Assembly (NCBI RefSeq): GCF_003859805.1
Contig: NZ_RQZG01000001.1
Location: 310,001 to 374,000 of the forward strand
DNA from: Arachnia propionica
GTDB taxonomy: Bacteria > Actinomycetota > Actinomycetes > Propionibacteriales > Propionibacteriaceae
Direction of reading: 5' to 3'
Length of the DNA: 64,000 nt
The first letter of the stretch is position 1, and each line of letters begins with the position of its first letter. The translations under genes and the position numbers were made by a program. Below the pieces are notes generated by a model, which was not told the DNA's origin, did not search any database, and was given only the letters and a program-made list of their open reading frames with translations. Of the stretch, positions 45,868 through 55,457 are shown piece after piece.

Positions 45868-47165
45868 CGCGGCCTCCGAACGGTGATCGCATTGGCGTGA
45901 CCGGGGAGGTCCTCGGCCATCGCGAAACGCTCCACCTCGTCGGCGATCTCGACCAGGGCCCCCGCCGAGTAGGAGATGACGTGGACGGTGCGCATGAAGG
46001 AACGCACACCCAGACCGGAGCTGTGGCAGGCACATCCGGCGGTGGGCAGCACATGGGTGGATCCTGCCGAGTAGTCCCCCAGGCTGACGGGCGAGTAGGG
46101 ACCGACGAAGATCGCCCCGGCGTTGCGGATCCTGGCGGCGACGGCTGCTGCACCACGGGTGTGGATCTCGAGGTGTTCCGCGGCGTAGGTGTTGGCCACC
46201 GCCACTGCCTGGTCGAGGTCACGGACCAGCAGCACGGCCGACTGCTGACCGGTCAGGGCGGTGCGGATGCGTTCGCGGTGTGAGGTGGTGGCCACCTGCT
46301 GCTCCAGTTCGCGCCCGACCTCACGTGCCAGCGAGGGAGAGTCGGTGATGAGCACCGAGGCCGCCATCGGGTCGTGCTCGGCCTGGGAGATCAGGTCGGC
46401 GGCGACGAAACGTGGGTCGGCACCGTCGTCGGCGACGATGGCGATCTCGGTGGGACCGGCCTCCGAGTCGATCCCGACGATGCCGCGGAGCAGCCGCTTC
46501 GCGGCGACGACGTAGATGTTGCCCGGACCGGTCACCAGTGACACCGGGGCGCAGACCCCGGGCACCCCGTGGGCGAACATCGCGATCGCCTGGGCGCCGC
46601 CCACCGCATGGACCTCGGTGACCCCGAGCATGTGACACAACGCCAGGATGTTCGGGTGTGGCCAGCCACCGTGGTCAACCTGTGGCGGGGAGGCCACGGC
46701 GATCTCGGTGACTCCCGCCACCTGGGCCGGGACGACGTTCATGATGACGCTCGAGGCCAGTGGGGCCAGTCCTCCGGGCACGTAGAGCCCCACACGCTCC
46801 ATCGGGATGTTGCGCAGGCCCACCTCGGCACCGTCCGCCAGCAGGACCGGCACCGGGTCGGCGTCCAGCTCCAGTGCCGTCGCCACCTCCCGGCGACGAC
46901 GGATCGCCTCCTCGAAGGCCCGTCGAAGCCCGGGGTCCAACCCCGCGGCGGCCTCGGCGAGCACCTCCGCGGGCACCCGGAAGGAGGGTGGCACCACGTG
47001 GTCGAAACGCCTCGAGTACTCGACCAGGGCCTCGACGCCACGGTCACGGACGTCGTCGACCACCACCCGGACCGCCTCGGTGGCCCGGGCGACATCCAGG
47101 GGGGCACGGGGCATCAGCCCACGACAGTCGCCCTCGACCTTTGTCAGATCAACGGTTCGCAGCAC
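45864..47165 (-). CDS. hisD: Histidinol dehydrogenase
   Basis: 433 residues. Catalyses the last two oxidations to histidine using NAD and zinc. Conserved segments include [70 protein letters not shown] and [13 protein letters not shown]. The GTG start has TAGACT eight bases upstream and no clear ribosome site, suggesting its own leaderless transcript, although the preceding membrane-protein gene ends only 6 nt away. Confidence 0.96.
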   Translation of the reverse strand: MLRTVDLTKVEGDCRGLMPRAPLDVARATEAVRVVVDDVRDRGVEALVEYSRRFDHVVPPSFRVPAEVLAEAAAGLDPGLRRAFEEAIRRRREVATALELDADPVPVLLADGAEVGLRNIPMERVGLYVPGGLAPLASSVIMNVVPAQVAGVTEIAVASPPQVDHGGWPHPNILALCHMLGVTEVHAVGGAQAIAMFAHGVPGVCAPVSLVTGPGNIYVVAAKRLLRGIVGIDSEAGPTEIAIVADDGADPRFVAADLISQAEHDPMAASVLITDSPSLAREVGRELEQQVATTSHRERIRTALTGQQSAVLLVRDLDQAVAVANTYAAEHLEIHTRGAAAVAARIRNAGAIFVGPYSPVSLGDYSAGSTHVLPTAGCACHSSGLGVRSFMRTVHVISYSAGALVEIADEVERFAMAEDLPGHANAITVRRPR

Positions 47166-47171
47166 GGTGGC

Positions 47172-47729
47172 TCAGTCTAGCGTCGCGATCCGCCGCGCCT
47201 CCGGTGCCTGTCGAGTGGTGGACTCGTCATCGGGCCAGAACGCCGCACACAACATGATCGGGGTGATGGCCCCGAAAGGGCCCACCAGCAGCGCGGCCAA
47301 GGAGTGCAGGTCGAGATCGATGGGAACGGTGTCACCGACCGCGGCGGTGGCCAGGCGCTGATCGAAGTTGCTCGGGGAGACCAGCAGCCCCAGCCGCCAG
47401 ATGATCAACGCCCCGACCGTCCCACCGAGCAGGGCGTGGACGCACACCAACCATCCCAGGTCCTTGAACCGCAACCACGCGACGATCCCGATGAGGAAAC
47501 CGCTCAGGCCTGCCAGGGCCACGAACAGGGCGTCGGAGGAGAACACATCGGTTTGTCCCCGCTCCGTGAGGTAGGCCCCGAGTCCTTCGGTGACGATGTA
47601 TCCGGGGCGATGTGCGAACACCGCCCACAACCCTGCGCCGACCGCACCGGTGACCACGACGAAGACCGTGAACCACAGGGTGCGCCAGATGGGCCCCGGT
47701 TGGGCCCGGGAGGGCAATGCGCCGGTCAT
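47172..47729 (-). CDS. Four-helix membrane protein (DUF2567-like)
   Basis: 185 residues with four predicted transmembrane helices, for example TLWFTVFVVVTGAVGAGLWAVF and SLAALLVGPFGAITPIMLCAAFW, and a non-membrane stretch after helix 1. It resembles the actinobacterial DUF2567 type; function is unknown. AAAGGAGG, six nt from the ATG at 47729, is one of the strongest ribosome sites in the window. That site is formed by the last codons of dnaE, so the gene is coupled to dnaE. An earlier start 27 codons upstream is inside dnaE and unlikely. Confidence 0.78.
   Translation of the reverse strand: MTGALPSRAQPGPIWRTLWFTVFVVVTGAVGAGLWAVFAHRPGYIVTEGLGAYLTERGQTDVFSSDALFVALAGLSGFLIGIVAWLRFKDLGWLVCVHALLGGTVGALIIWRLGLLVSPSNFDQRLATAAVGDTVPIDLDLHSLAALLVGPFGAITPIMLCAAFWPDDESTTRQAPEARRIATLD
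47174..47179 (-). promoter_or_regulatory. Putative -10 element for hisD
   Basis: TAGACT overlaps the stop codon of the preceding membrane-protein gene and ends eight bases before the hisD GTG. The same hexamer stands before relA. Confidence 0.4.
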
Positions 47730-47730
47730 C

Positions 47731-50700
47731 TCAACCTCCTTTCCCGAAACTGACGGCACTCGGGCCCAGCAACGCCTTGAGATCGGCGAACAGGGGGGAG
47801 CTGGGAGCAACCTTGAAACCGTCCCCGAGCCGGAAGGTCTTGAGGCTCTCCCCCGTGCGCAGCTGCAGGTGCACCTCCGCGCTTCCGGGATGGCCGGAGA
47901 GCACCTGCCGCAGGGCGGTGACCACCCCGGGGGTGCATCTGACCGACGGCAGTGTCAGGACCACCGGGCCGAGACCGCCGTCGGCGTTCACCTGGGGGGC
48001 GTGGACATCGGCCGCCCGCATCCGGACCCGGTCCTCGGAGTCCTCGACGACTCCCCGCACGGCCACGATGGTGTCGGGTGCCAGGCAGTGGGCCACCGTG
48101 TCGTAGACCCGGGGGAAGACCGTCACCTCGATGGCGGCGTCGAGATCCTCCAGCGTGACGATGGCGTAGAAGGCGCCGGTCTTGTTCACCTTGCGCGTGA
48201 CCTGAGTGATGAGCCCGCACACGGTGGTCTCGCCACGGGCCCCACCGTCCCCGGACAGTGACCCGATGGAGTGCTTGCCGTGCTGCAGCAGCACGTGTTC
48301 GAGACCGTTGAGGGGGTGGTCGGAGACGTAGAGGCCGAGCATCTCCCGCTCGAAGGCCAGTTTGGTGCGTTTGTCCCACTCCGGCAGTTCCGGCACGGCC
48401 CGCAGCTCGAGCCCTCCCGATGAGTCGTCATCCATTGCACCGAACAGGTCGAACTGGCCGTTCTCCTCGTTCTTCTTCAGATCGATGACGGAGTCGACGG
48501 CGTCCTCGTGGATCTCCATGAGGGAGCGTCGGGTGTGGCCGAGTTCGTCGAAGGCCCCCGCCTTGATCAGCGACTCGATCACCCGTTTGTTGCACATCAG
48601 CAACGGGGCCTTGTCGAGGAAGTCGTTGAAGTCCTTGGCGGGCCCCAGTGCGGAACGCGCCTCGGTCCAGGCGGAGACCACCTTGTCGCCGACGTTGCGC
48701 ACGGCCCCCAGCCCGAACCGGATGTCCCTGCCGACCGGGGTGAACGCGATCTCGGAGGAGTTCACGTCGGGTGGCAGCACGTTGATGCCCATGTGACGGC
48801 ACTCCGCGAGATAACCGGCGGATTTGTCCTTGTCGTCGCGCACCGACTGCAGCAGAGCGGCCATGTACTCGGTGGGATGATTCGCCTTGAGGTAGGCGGT
48901 CCAGTAGGAGACCACCCCGTAGGCCGCGGAATGGGCCTTGTTGAACGCGTAGTCGGAGAACGGGAGCAGGATGTTCCACAACACGTCGATGGGCTCCTGC
49001 CTGAACCCCCGTTCCTTCATGCCGGTGCTGAACCGTTCGTAGTGGGCGTCCAGTTCCGCCTTCTTCTTCTTGCCCATCGCTCGACGCAGCATGTCAGCAC
49101 CCCCCAGGGTGTATCCCGCCAGCTGCTGGGCGATGGCCATCACCTGTTCCTGGTAGACGATGAGGCCGTAGGTCTCGCCCAGGATCGGCTCCAGCGCCTC
49201 CGCCAGGTCCGGGTGGATCGGCTCCACCTCCTCGCGTCCGGTCTTGCGACGGGCGTACTTGTTGTGGGAGTCCGCACCCATCGGCCCTGGTCGGTACAGG
49301 GCGCCGACGGCGGAGATGTCGTCGAAGCAGTCGGGCTGCATCGAGCGCAGCAACGCGCGCATCGGCCCACCGTCGAGCTGGAACACGCCGAGCGTGTCAC
49401 CGCGCTGCAGCAACTCGTACGTGGCGGGATCGGTCAGGGGCAGGTCCTCCAGCACCACGTCGATCCCCTTGTTGATCTTGATGTTGCGCACCGCATCGTC
49501 GATGACGGTGAGGTTGCGCAGCCCCAGGAAGTCCATCTTGATCAGCCCCAGGGATTCGCATCCCGGGTAGTCGAACTGGGTGATGATCGCCCCGTCGGAC
49601 TCCCGCTTCATCACGGGTATGACGTCCTGCAGCGGGCTGCTGGACATGATGACCCCCGCCGCGTGGACTCCCCACTGCCGCTTCAGACCCTCGATGCCCT
49701 TCGCTGCCTCGACGACGGTGCGCACCTCCGGGTCGGCGTTGTAGAGGTCACGGAACTCCGCCCCCTCGGCGTAGCGTTTGTGCTCCTCGTTGAACAGGTC
49801 CGGCAAGGCCACTCCCTTGCCCATGACATCGGCGGGCATCGCCTTGGTGATCTTCTCGCCCACCGCGTAGGGCATGTCGAGCACCCGGGACGCGTCCTTG
49901 ACCGCGGCCTTGGCCTTGATGGATCCGTAGGTGACGATCTGGGCCACCTTGTCCGAGCCGTACTTGTGGGTGACGTACTGGATCACCTCACCCCGACGCC
50001 GATCGTCGAAGTCGATGTCGAAGTCCGGCATGGAGACGCGCTCCGGGTTGAGGAAGCGCTCGAAGAGCAGGCCGTGCTCGATGGGATCGAGGTCGGTGAT
50101 CCTGAGGGCGTAGGCGCACATCGACCCTGCCCCAGACCCTCGGCCCGGTCCCACCCGGATCCCGTTGTCCTTCGCCCAGTTGATGAAGTCCGCCACCACG
50201 AGGAAGTAGCCGGTGAAGCCCATCGTGGAGATGATCTTGGACTCGAACTCGGCCCGATCCCGCACCTGGTCAGGGACGCCGTCGGGGTAACGCTGGTGCA
50301 GCCCCCGGTCCACCTCCTTGTGGAACCAGGAGTCCTCGTCCTCACCCGCCGGGCAGTCGAAGCGGGGCATGTAGGTTCCCATGCCCTCGTCGAATGCGGT
50401 CTCCATGCGCTCGGCGATGGCCAGGGTGTTGTCGCACGCCTCGGGCAGCTCACTGAAGAGCGCCCGCATCTCCTCGGGGCTCTTCAGGTAGTACCCGGAA
50501 CCGTCGAACTTGAAGCGGTCGGTCTGGGCCTTGCGGGAACCGGCCGAGACGCACAGCAGCGTGTCGTGCGCGTCGGCGTCGTGGGCGTGCACGTAGTGGA
50601 GATCGTTGGTGGCCACCAGGGGCAGGTTCAGTTCCTTGGCCAACCTCAGCAGGTCCTGGCGGACCCGGTTCTCGATCTCCAGGCCGTGGTCCATCAATTC

Positions 50701-51258
50701 GACGTAGAAGTTGCCCGCCCCGAAGATGTCCCGGAACTCGGCGGCTGCTGCGAGTGCGTTGTCGTACTGGCCGAGACGCAGGAAGGTCTGCACCTCACCG
50801 GAGGGACATCCGGTGGTCGCGATCAGACCCCTGCCGTGGTCGTTCAACAGTTCCCGGTCCGCCCGGGGCTTGTAGAAGAACCCCTCCAGCGAGCTGCGGG
50901 AGCTGAGCTTGAACAGGTTGTGCATGGCCTCCTTGTCCGAGGCCCACATCGTCATGTGGGTGTAGGCGCCCTTGGAGGCGACGTCATCGCCGGTGCCGTC
51001 ACCGAACTGGACGCGTTTGCGTTCCGAGCGGTGGGTGCGGGGGGTCAGGTAGGCCTCGAGCCCGATGATGGGTTTGACGTCGTAGTTCTTGGAGGCCTTG
51101 TAGAACTCGTACGCCCCGAACAGGTTCCCGTGGTCGGTCATCGCGAGGGCCGGCATGCCCATCCTCTCCGCCCCTGCGAACAGATCATGGATCCGCGCCG
51201 CCCCGTCGAGCATCGAGAACTCCGTGTGACAGTGCAGGTGCACGAACGAATCCGCCAC
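47731..51258 (-). CDS. dnaE: DNA polymerase III alpha subunit
   Basis: 1175-residue replicative polymerase. The N-terminal PHP domain opens with FVHLHCHTEFSMLDG. The palm carries GRGSGAGSMCAYALRITDLDPI and PDFDIDFDD; finger regions include QWGVHAAGVIMSS. A helix-hairpin-helix/OB region (KTGAFYAIVTLEDLDAAIEVTVFP) and a C-terminal domain follow. This is the DnaE1 type. It starts with GTG and GGGGAG upstream; TAGGGT at 51289-51294 may be its -10. Confidence 0.97.
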   Translation of the reverse strand: MADSFVHLHCHTEFSMLDGAARIHDLFAGAERMGMPALAMTDHGNLFGAYEFYKASKNYDVKPIIGLEAYLTPRTHRSERKRVQFGDGTGDDVASKGAYTHMTMWASDKEAMHNLFKLSSRSSLEGFFYKPRADRELLNDHGRGLIATTGCPSGEVQTFLRLGQYDNALAAAAEFRDIFGAGNFYVELMDHGLEIENRVRQDLLRLAKELNLPLVATNDLHYVHAHDADAHDTLLCVSAGSRKAQTDRFKFDGSGYYLKSPEEMRALFSELPEACDNTLAIAERMETAFDEGMGTYMPRFDCPAGEDEDSWFHKEVDRGLHQRYPDGVPDQVRDRAEFESKIISTMGFTGYFLVVADFINWAKDNGIRVGPGRGSGAGSMCAYALRITDLDPIEHGLLFERFLNPERVSMPDFDIDFDDRRRGEVIQYVTHKYGSDKVAQIVTYGSIKAKAAVKDASRVLDMPYAVGEKITKAMPADVMGKGVALPDLFNEEHKRYAEGAEFRDLYNADPEVRTVVEAAKGIEGLKRQWGVHAAGVIMSSSPLQDVIPVMKRESDGAIITQFDYPGCESLGLIKMDFLGLRNLTVIDDAVRNIKINKGIDVVLEDLPLTDPATYELLQRGDTLGVFQLDGGPMRALLRSMQPDCFDDISAVGALYRPGPMGADSHNKYARRKTGREEVEPIHPDLAEALEPILGETYGLIVYQEQVMAIAQQLAGYTLGGADMLRRAMGKKKKAELDAHYERFSTGMKERGFRQEPIDVLWNILLPFSDYAFNKAHSAAYGVVSYWTAYLKANHPTEYMAALLQSVRDDKDKSAGYLAECRHMGINVLPPDVNSSEIAFTPVGRDIRFGLGAVRNVGDKVVSAWTEARSALGPAKDFNDFLDKAPLLMCNKRVIESLIKAGAFDELGHTRRSLMEIHEDAVDSVIDLKKNEENGQFDLFGAMDDDSSGGLELRAVPELPEWDKRTKLAFEREMLGLYVSDHPLNGLEHVLLQHGKHSIGSLSGDGGARGETTVCGLITQVTRKVNKTGAFYAIVTLEDLDAAIEVTVFPRVYDTVAHCLAPDTIVAVRGVVEDSEDRVRMRAADVHAPQVNADGGLGPVVLTLPSVRCTPGVVTALRQVLSGHPGSAEVHLQLRTGESLKTFRLGDGFKVAPSSPLFADLKALLGPSAVSFGKGG

Positions 51259-51337
51259 GCCAACTCCCCTTCCATCGGCCGGTGCCCAACCCTACCCCTC
51301 CTGCCGGCTTTTCCGGTCAGGCATGCTGGGTGGTGTT

Positions 51338-51370
51338 CTGGCTGGCCCGACCATCGAGGACACCAGCCAG
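51338..51370. repeat. 8-bp inverted repeat upstream of the two-component genes
   Basis: CTGGCTGG at 51338-51345 is mirrored by CCAGCCAG at 51363-51370, 41 nt before the kinase start. It lies in the 152-nt divergent gap with dnaE and could be a stem in the leader or a binding site for the response regulator; this is unproven. Confidence 0.35.
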
Positions 51371-51410
51371 CGGGATGGTCCCGTGCGCTGTGCGGCAGAA
51401 GGATTGAGTC

Positions 51411-52673
51411 ATGATCACTTCATCATGGAACGCCCTGACCTGGCGTCGCGTGAGCTATCTGTTCCTCGGCTTCCCGCTCCGGCTGGCCGCCTTCGTCATC
51501 ACCGTCGTCCTGATCAGCCTCGGGGCAGGGCTGATCGTCATGATCTTCGGGGCCTTCATCCTGGCCGCCGGGATGTTGTTCGCCCGCTCCTGCGCCGTCG
51601 CCGAGCGGCAGGTGATGCACACCCTCCTCGACAACGCCCCGGCTCCCGAGGTGGTCTACCGGCGCGGTGCAGGCACTGCGTTCCAGCGGCTGCGTATCCT
51701 GCTCACCGACCCGCAGAGCTGGTTGGACCTGGCCTGGGTGGGGTTGGCCTTCGCCACCTCGACGCTGACCTGGTCGCTGCTCGTCACCCTGCTCGCCGTG
51801 GGAATCGGTTCCCTGCTCGGCCCGATCGCAGTCCTGGTGCTCCACGGACGGTTCGCCCACCTCGAGGGAAGTATCGGGCTCGGTGAACTGTTGGGGCTGC
51901 CGATGTCCTGGCTGTTCGACATCGGGCTCTACCTGCTGCTGGCGATCGCGTTCCTGCGTTTCGGTCCCGCCGTGATCGGCGGTCTCGCCTCGTTCCAGGC
52001 CGTGGTCGGCGAGCTCATGTTGAACTCCCGGGCCCGTCAGGACCAGCGCTATGACGACCTGTTGGACTCCCGGCAGGCGGCACACCGCGCCGAGGCCGAG
52101 GCCCTGCGTCGTGTCGAACGGGACATCCACGACGGTCCCCAGCAGCGGCTGGTGCGACTCACCATGGATCTGGCCCGCGCCCGTCGCAAGGTCGGCACCT
52201 CCCCCGAGACGGCGGACGACCTCCTGGCCCAGGCGATGCAGCAGACCCAGGACACCCTGGCCGAGTTGCGGAACCTCTCGCGTGGCATCGCTCCCCCGGT
52301 GCTGGTGGACCGTGGTCTCGCGGCTGCGGTGGAGGAGGTGTCGGCGGGCTCCCCCATCCCGGCACGGTGCAGCATCGCCGTCCCGGCACTGCCCACCCAC
52401 ATCGAGCAGGCCGCCTACTTCGTGGTGGCCGAGGCCCTGGCCAATGCCAACAAGCACTCGGCGGCGACACGCATCCTGGTGGAGGTGGGCACCGTCGCTG
52501 ATGAACTGCGGGTCACGGTCGCCGACGACGGTGCCGGAGGGGCTGCCACCGCGAAGGGACATGGTCTGGCGGGCCTGGAGCAGCGGCTTCACGGTCTGGG
52601 CGGTACGCTCACGATCACCTCCCCCGTCGGGGGTCCCACAGTCCTGGAGGCAGTCATCCCATGCGCATCCTGA
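51411..52673 (+). CDS. Two-component sensor histidine kinase (NarL/DesK-like class)
   Basis: 420 residues. The N terminus is an actinobacterial sensor domain with four to five transmembrane helices up to about residue 190. The HisKA_3 phospho-acceptor lies in ERDIHDGPQQRLVRL (His about 240). A C-terminal HATPase has VAEALANANKHSAATRI, VADDGAGG and GHGLAGLEQRL. There is no large extracytoplasmic sensor, so the signal may be within the membrane or at the envelope. AAGGA precedes the ATG. It overlaps the regulator gene by 13 nt. Confidence 0.92.
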   Translation: MITSSWNALTWRRVSYLFLGFPLRLAAFVITVVLISLGAGLIVMIFGAFILAAGMLFARSCAVAERQVMHTLLDNAPAPEVVYRRGAGTAFQRLRILLTDPQSWLDLAWVGLAFATSTLTWSLLVTLLAVGIGSLLGPIAVLVLHGRFAHLEGSIGLGELLGLPMSWLFDIGLYLLLAIAFLRFGPAVIGGLASFQAVVGELMLNSRARQDQRYDDLLDSRQAAHRAEAEALRRVERDIHDGPQQRLVRLTMDLARARRKVGTSPETADDLLAQAMQQTQDTLAELRNLSRGIAPPVLVDRGLAAAVEEVSAGSPIPARCSIAVPALPTHIEQAAYFVVAEALANANKHSAATRILVEVGTVADELRVTVADDGAGGAATAKGHGLAGLEQRLHGLGGTLTITSPVGGPTVLEAVIPCAS

Positions 52674-53305
52674 CCGCTGACGACTCGGTGCTGCTGCGTG
52701 AGGGTCTCAACCTGATCCTCAGCGAGGAAGGGCACCAGATCGTCGCCAGTGTGGGTGATGGTGACTCATTGGTGCGGGCCGCGCTGGAGCTGCGGCCTGA
52801 GCTGATCATCACTGACATCCGCATGCCACCGAGCCACACCGATGAGGGCCTGCGGGCAGCCATGGCCATCCGCTCCGGATGGCCGAAGGCCCCGGTGCTG
52901 CTGCTCAGCCAGTACGTGATCCCCGCCTACGTCTCGGATCTGCTCGAGTCCGGCGACGCTCACCTGGGGTACCTGCTCAAGGACCGGGTCTCGGATCTGG
53001 ACGCCTTCCTCGAGGCCGTGACCCGGGTGGCCGAGGGTGGCCTGGTCCTGGATCCGGAGGTGGTCTCCCAGGCCCTGCGCCGGGGACGCTCCCTCGACCC
53101 GGTGGCCGATCTCACCCCACGGGAGAAGGAGGTGCTGGAACTGATGGCGGAGGGGCACACCAATGCGGGCATCGCCACGCGTCTCGTCGTCACGGAGGGA
53201 GCCGTGGAGAAGCACACCCAGCGGATCTTCAGCAAGCTCGGCCTCCACCCCAACACCTCCGTCCATCGACGGGTGAAGGCGGTGCTGACCCTGTTGAACC
53301 GGTGA
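52661..53305 (+). CDS. LuxR/NarL-type response regulator
   Basis: 214 residues: a receiver domain with acidic pocket (ADDSVLLREGL), phospho-acceptor Asp about 52 in IITDIRMP and lysine in YLLKDRV. A C-terminal LuxR helix-turn-helix (LTPREKEVLELMAEGHTNAGI, VEKHTQRIFSKLGL) follows. GGAGG precedes the ATG. It is coupled to the kinase. Targets are unknown; no export or resistance genes follow directly. Confidence 0.94.
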   Translation: MRILTADDSVLLREGLNLILSEEGHQIVASVGDGDSLVRAALELRPELIITDIRMPPSHTDEGLRAAMAIRSGWPKAPVLLLSQYVIPAYVSDLLESGDAHLGYLLKDRVSDLDAFLEAVTRVAEGGLVLDPEVVSQALRRGRSLDPVADLTPREKEVLELMAEGHTNAGIATRLVVTEGAVEKHTQRIFSKLGLHPNTSVHRRVKAVLTLLNR

Positions 53306-53480
53306 GTCCTGGGGTGCGGACGTTGCGACGGCTCGCGGCCACGCACACCTCACTGCGCCACAACGGTCCCGCGCCGCCGCTTTTCCGACGTCGTGCGACC
53401 CTCCTGCCCCAGAGGTCACGAACCGGACCCGCCGGACCAGTGACCCGAACCCACTGATCCGGGCATGACTGGCCCTCTCA

Positions 53481-54623
53481 TCACTCCGGTGGCCGGAAGG
53501 AGCTGAGCACCTGGCGCTCCAGGGCGACTCCGAGCTCGCCCTCCTTACCGACGTAGGAGACCGCGACGATGCCGTGGGCCTGTTCTCCCGACCCTCCTGC
53601 TCGGATGGCGGCAGAGACCCGGATCGCCGGGAAGTCACAGTCCTGCTTCGTCCTGGGGACGAAGGTGACCGTCGAGAGGTGCCCCGTGGTGCCATCGGCG
53701 AAGGGGAACTCCATCGTGACCGGGTCCGGCACCAGGTAGTAGTCCCCCTCCCACTCGGTGTTGATCACCAGGGCCCAGAGGTGGGCGACGAAACGAGCGT
53801 ACTGCTGGGTGTCGACCGCCTTGTCGGTGGCCTTGGTGATCCCGACGAAGCTCAGGTCACTGTCTCCTTGGCAGGCATCCGCTCCGTGGACCGAGATCCC
53901 ATTGGCCCCGACGGTACGTCCCATCACCTGGTACCCACGAAAGACCCCGGGTTCTTCCACCGTCCAGTCACTGGGCACCTGGTAGGTGCCCCGCTCCCCT
54001 GCCACCGTCTGCCACGCTCCGGTCCAGGGGCCTGGATCGGTGATGGTGGGCCAGGTCTGGTCAGGGGTGGCATCCGGTGCCTCGATCGGGGGACGGTTCT
54101 CGCGGGGTTGGATGAATCCGCCTCGACCGTTCTCGGGGTCGTATCCCGGGTTGGTGGGGTTGGGGCCGGCCGTGGTCGGGGTCGGTGCAGGAAGCTCTGG
54201 GTGGACCGTCACGAGATCGTCGGGTACCGGAGGTGGGGCATCGCCCGGCACCTGTCGTGGTGCTGGCGGGCTCGTCGGCGCGGTGACGGTGGGGGTCGGC
54301 GAGGGCGGTGTGCTCTCGGGGGTCGGGGTCGGGTCAGGTGTGGGTTCGGTGCTCGCCGCGGGCTGAGGCTCGGGGGTGGCCTCGTCGTCGCCCTTCGGCC
54401 ACAGCAGGTAGCCCGCCATGACCGCGATCACCACCACGACTGCGACGATGGCCGCGATGAGCGGGCCGTTGCCCCGCGGCGGTGGAGGTGGCGGGGCCTG
54501 GTACCACCCGCCGTGCGGCGGCTGGGGAGGAAGCGGCGGTTGTGGCGGCAACGAGGGCTGCCAACCGGCAGGCGGCGGTACCTGACCGGTTGGATGCTGG
54601 AACTGGGGGCCCGGATGGGTCAC
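53481..54623 (-). CDS. Proline-rich membrane-anchored protein of unknown function
   Basis: 380 residues. The cytoplasmic N terminus (1-50) is proline-rich with runs such as PPPPPP. A transmembrane helix at about 54-75 follows, then a Pro/Thr-rich linker to about 145 and an extracytoplasmic domain to the end, with CQGDSDLSFVGITK and TKQDCDF that could form a disulfide. No family is recognised. It starts 9 nt after trpA with a GTG and a TAGGAG ribosome site, so it belongs to the trp unit by position. The proline runs suggest dependence on EF-P. Confidence 0.75.
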   Translation of the reverse strand: MTHPGPQFQHPTGQVPPPAGWQPSLPPQPPLPPQPPHGGWYQAPPPPPPRGNGPLIAAIVAVVVVIAVMAGYLLWPKGDDEATPEPQPAASTEPTPDPTPTPESTPPSPTPTVTAPTSPPAPRQVPGDAPPPVPDDLVTVHPELPAPTPTTAGPNPTNPGYDPENGRGGFIQPRENRPPIEAPDATPDQTWPTITDPGPWTGAWQTVAGERGTYQVPSDWTVEEPGVFRGYQVMGRTVGANGISVHGADACQGDSDLSFVGITKATDKAVDTQQYARFVAHLWALVINTEWEGDYYLVPDPVTMEFPFADGTTGHLSTVTFVPRTKQDCDFPAIRVSAAIRAGGSGEQAHGIVAVSYVGKEGELGVALERQVLSSFRPPE

Positions 54624-54632
54624 GGAAGACTC

Positions 54633-55457
54633 CTACTGCTTGACTCCTGCACTCAATTCTGCAGTGAGACAGGACAACTTCTGCAGGTCGGAGGTGAGAT
54701 CGTCACCATCTGCCCCGAGACAACGCACCAGCGCGGAGCCGACGATGACCGCATCCGCCCAGGTCGCCACCTCGGCCGCCTGGGCTCCGGTACCGACCCC
54801 GAGCCCGATCCCGATGGGAAGGCCCGGATCGATCTCCCGGGCCCGTCCGGCGATGACGGGGGCGTCGACGGAGGTGGTGGCGCGTACCCCGGTCACCCCC
54901 ATGACGCTGGTCGCGTAGACCCAGCCACGGCATGCCGTCATCGTCATCGAGATGCGTTCCGGGGTGCTGGAGGGGGCGATGAGGAAGATCCGGTCCAGTG
55001 AGTGGGCATCGGTGGCGGCGACCCATTCGTCGGCCTCGTCGGGGGTGAGGTCCGGGGTGATCACCCCGGCTCCCCCGGCGGCCGCCAGATCGCGGGCGAA
55101 GGCGTCCGGACCGTACTGCTCGATGAGGTTCCAGTAGGTCATCACCACGGGGGTCCGGCCGCAGGCCGCGACGGTCTCTGCTGCGGTGAAGGCATGCCTG
55201 GTGCGCACGCCGCGCTGCAGTGCGCGCGTGGTGGCGTGCTGGATCACGGTGCCGTCGAGGAACGGGTCGGTGTAGGGCATCCCGATCTCGACGATGTCGG
55301 CTCCCTCACACAACACCCGGTAGGCTGCCATGCTGTCGGCGACGCTGGGGTAACCGACCGGGAGGTACCCGACCAGCGCGGCACGGCCCTCGTCGCGGCA
55401 GGAGGCGATGACCCGACCGGAGATCCCGAGTCGGGCGGTGTCGGTGAACGTCTTCAT
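54633..55457 (-). CDS. trpA: Tryptophan synthase alpha chain
   Basis: 274-residue barrel that cleaves indole-3-glycerol phosphate. The catalytic glutamate is in [14 protein letters not shown] and the aspartate region in VMTYWN. Phosphate-binding loops GVTGVR and [12 protein letters not shown] are present. It overlaps trpB by 4 nt (ATGA). Confidence 0.96.
   Translation of the reverse strand: MKTFTDTARLGISGRVIASCRDEGRAALVGYLPVGYPSVADSMAAYRVLCEGADIVEIGMPYTDPFLDGTVIQHATTRALQRGVRTRHAFTAAETVAACGRTPVVMTYWNLIEQYGPDAFARDLAAAGGAGVITPDLTPDEADEWVAATDAHSLDRIFLIAPSSTPERISMTMTACRGWVYATSVMGVTGVRATTSVDAPVIAGRAREIDPGLPIGIGLGVGTGAQAAEVATWADAVIVGSALVRCLGADGDDLTSDLQKLSCLTAELSAGVKQ

Noticed and set aside
48508-51414. 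Long plus-strand open frame opposite dnaE
   Set aside because: Antisense shadow of a well-supported polymerase gene; no domains.
51323-51886. Alternative plus-strand frame over the histidine kinase start
   Set aside because: The frame lacks motifs and overlaps a kinase gene with clear transmembrane helices and catalytic motifs.
53306-53480. Search for a terminator between the response regulator and the proline-rich gene
   Set aside because: Only a 6-bp GGTCAC/GTGACC pair with a 20-nt loop was found, too weak to call.
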